Below are positions 63,793 through 64,000 of a stretch of 64,000 nt of DNA, piece after piece. The stretch covers positions 23,638 to 87,637 of the forward strand of contig JAJRCF010000008.1 in the NCBI GenBank assembly GCA_028679075.1, in the 5' to 3' direction. This stretch comes from Methanoregula sp. Lineage in GTDB: Archaea > Halobacteriota > Methanomicrobia > Methanomicrobiales > Methanospirillaceae. The notes beneath the pieces were generated by a model that made no database searches, had not been told where the DNA came from, and saw nothing but the letters and a program-made list of their open reading frames with translations. The stretch's first letter is position 1, and every line of letters begins with the position of its first letter. A program made the translations under genes and the position numbers.

Positions 63793-63952
63793 TGTTCTGT
63801 CTCAACACTCAGAGCGCAGGCATGAAAAAAATTTGCATGCCGTTGGATGCCCCCGGCAGGAAACCTTATTGCCCTGAGGGGATCTACGGTATGTTTAAGT
63901 GATCCGCTCGCACACATATATTACTCCAGAGCGATGGTAACAGGGTATTATT
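63793..63952. promoter_or_regulatory. Divergent promoter region between PUA and Lsm genes
   Basis: A TATA-like ACATATATT (63914-63922) lies about 30 bp before the Lsm ATG, in the right place for a short leader. A dyad GCATG-N11-CATGC (63820-63840) lies near the PUA gene start. A 26-codon frame at 63822-63902 is not credible as a gene. Confidence 0.45.
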
Positions 63953-64000
63953 ATGACCAAACGGCCGTTGGATATTTTGGATCAGGTGTTGAACCGTCAG
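63953..64000 (+). CDS. Lsm (Sm-like snRNP) protein, N-terminal fragment
   Basis: The last 48 bp encode MTKRPLDILDQVLNRQ, the typical start of euryarchaeal Sm-like proteins, before the window ends. Lsm proteins form heptameric rings that bind U-rich RNA. A TATA-like element lies about 30 bp upstream. The assignment rests on only 16 residues. Confidence 0.7.
   Translation, partial: MTKRPLDILDQVLNRQ

Noticed and set aside
63822..63902. 26-codon frame before the Lsm gene
   Set aside because: Too short, no ribosome-binding site, and overlaps no conserved motif; probably chance.

Overview
The window comes from a hydrogenotrophic methanogenic archaeon of the order Methanomicrobiales, most like Methanoregula or Methanosphaerula. 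This is inferred from gene content: an Mbh-type energy-converting [NiFe]-hydrogenase, CofH (F420 synthesis), thiol:fumarate reductase TfrAB, archaeal riboflavin synthase, DNA polymerase D small subunit, SepF, an ArcS-motif protein and an Lsm gene. Most of the window is GC-rich with tightly packed genes, ATGA/GTGA overlaps and T-rich convergent junctions. No rRNA, tRNA, CRISPR array or insertion sequence was recognised.

Layout. 1-6.2 kb is the distal part of a membrane-bound hydrogenase operon in the order H-I-J-K-L-M-N plus a maturation protease. 6.2-16 kb holds polB (DP1), a LysE exporter, an AT-rich two-ORF island (8.46-9.45 kb), signal peptidase, two CofH paralogues around a DUF1805 gene, a flavoprotein, DUF123 and metallo-beta-lactamase genes, and thiC. 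16-18.2 kb is accessory: an MntA/HepT toxin-antitoxin pair, an Excalibur lipoprotein and about 0.5 kb of G-run/C-run hairpin repeats. 18.3-25.3 kb carries methyltransferases, an HxlR regulator divergent from a tiny Cys-rich protein, purE, and a class V aminotransferase-ribC-ribH-aminotransferase operon. 25.3-30.4 kb is a leftward YIP1/COG1361/ABC exporter operon with a perfect 20-bp dyad next to its TATA box. 30.6-42 kb has trpB2, an NAD-kinase-like gene, acetate activation and uptake (acs, satP), ADP-ribosylglycohydrolase, argC-CBS-argJ-argB, and a tandem thioredoxin/CcdA membrane redox gene interrupted at an A9 tract.

42-51.5 kb is rich in redox and oxidative-stress genes: Isf-type flavoproteins, 1-Cys peroxiredoxin, a CMD-family protein, a 41-aa desulforedoxin, rubrerythrin and a glutaredoxin-thioredoxin reductase fusion. 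It also holds radC, an M50 protease, an ArcS-motif protein and a LamG surface protein. 51.7-59 kb carries a serine hydrolase lipoprotein, tfrBA, lysC and purM. 59.0-61.4 kb is a strongly AT-rich island with a YwgA/Panacea-like gene followed by an HD-domain dNTPase-like gene; it is the best candidate here for an under-described defence or toxin-antitoxin module. 61.5-64 kb has a small membrane protein, an unusual nested-repeat element with a perfect 20-bp inverted repeat, a ZPR1-like zinc finger gene, sepF, a PUA-domain gene and the start of an Lsm gene.

All functional calls rest on motifs read by eye; no database search was run.
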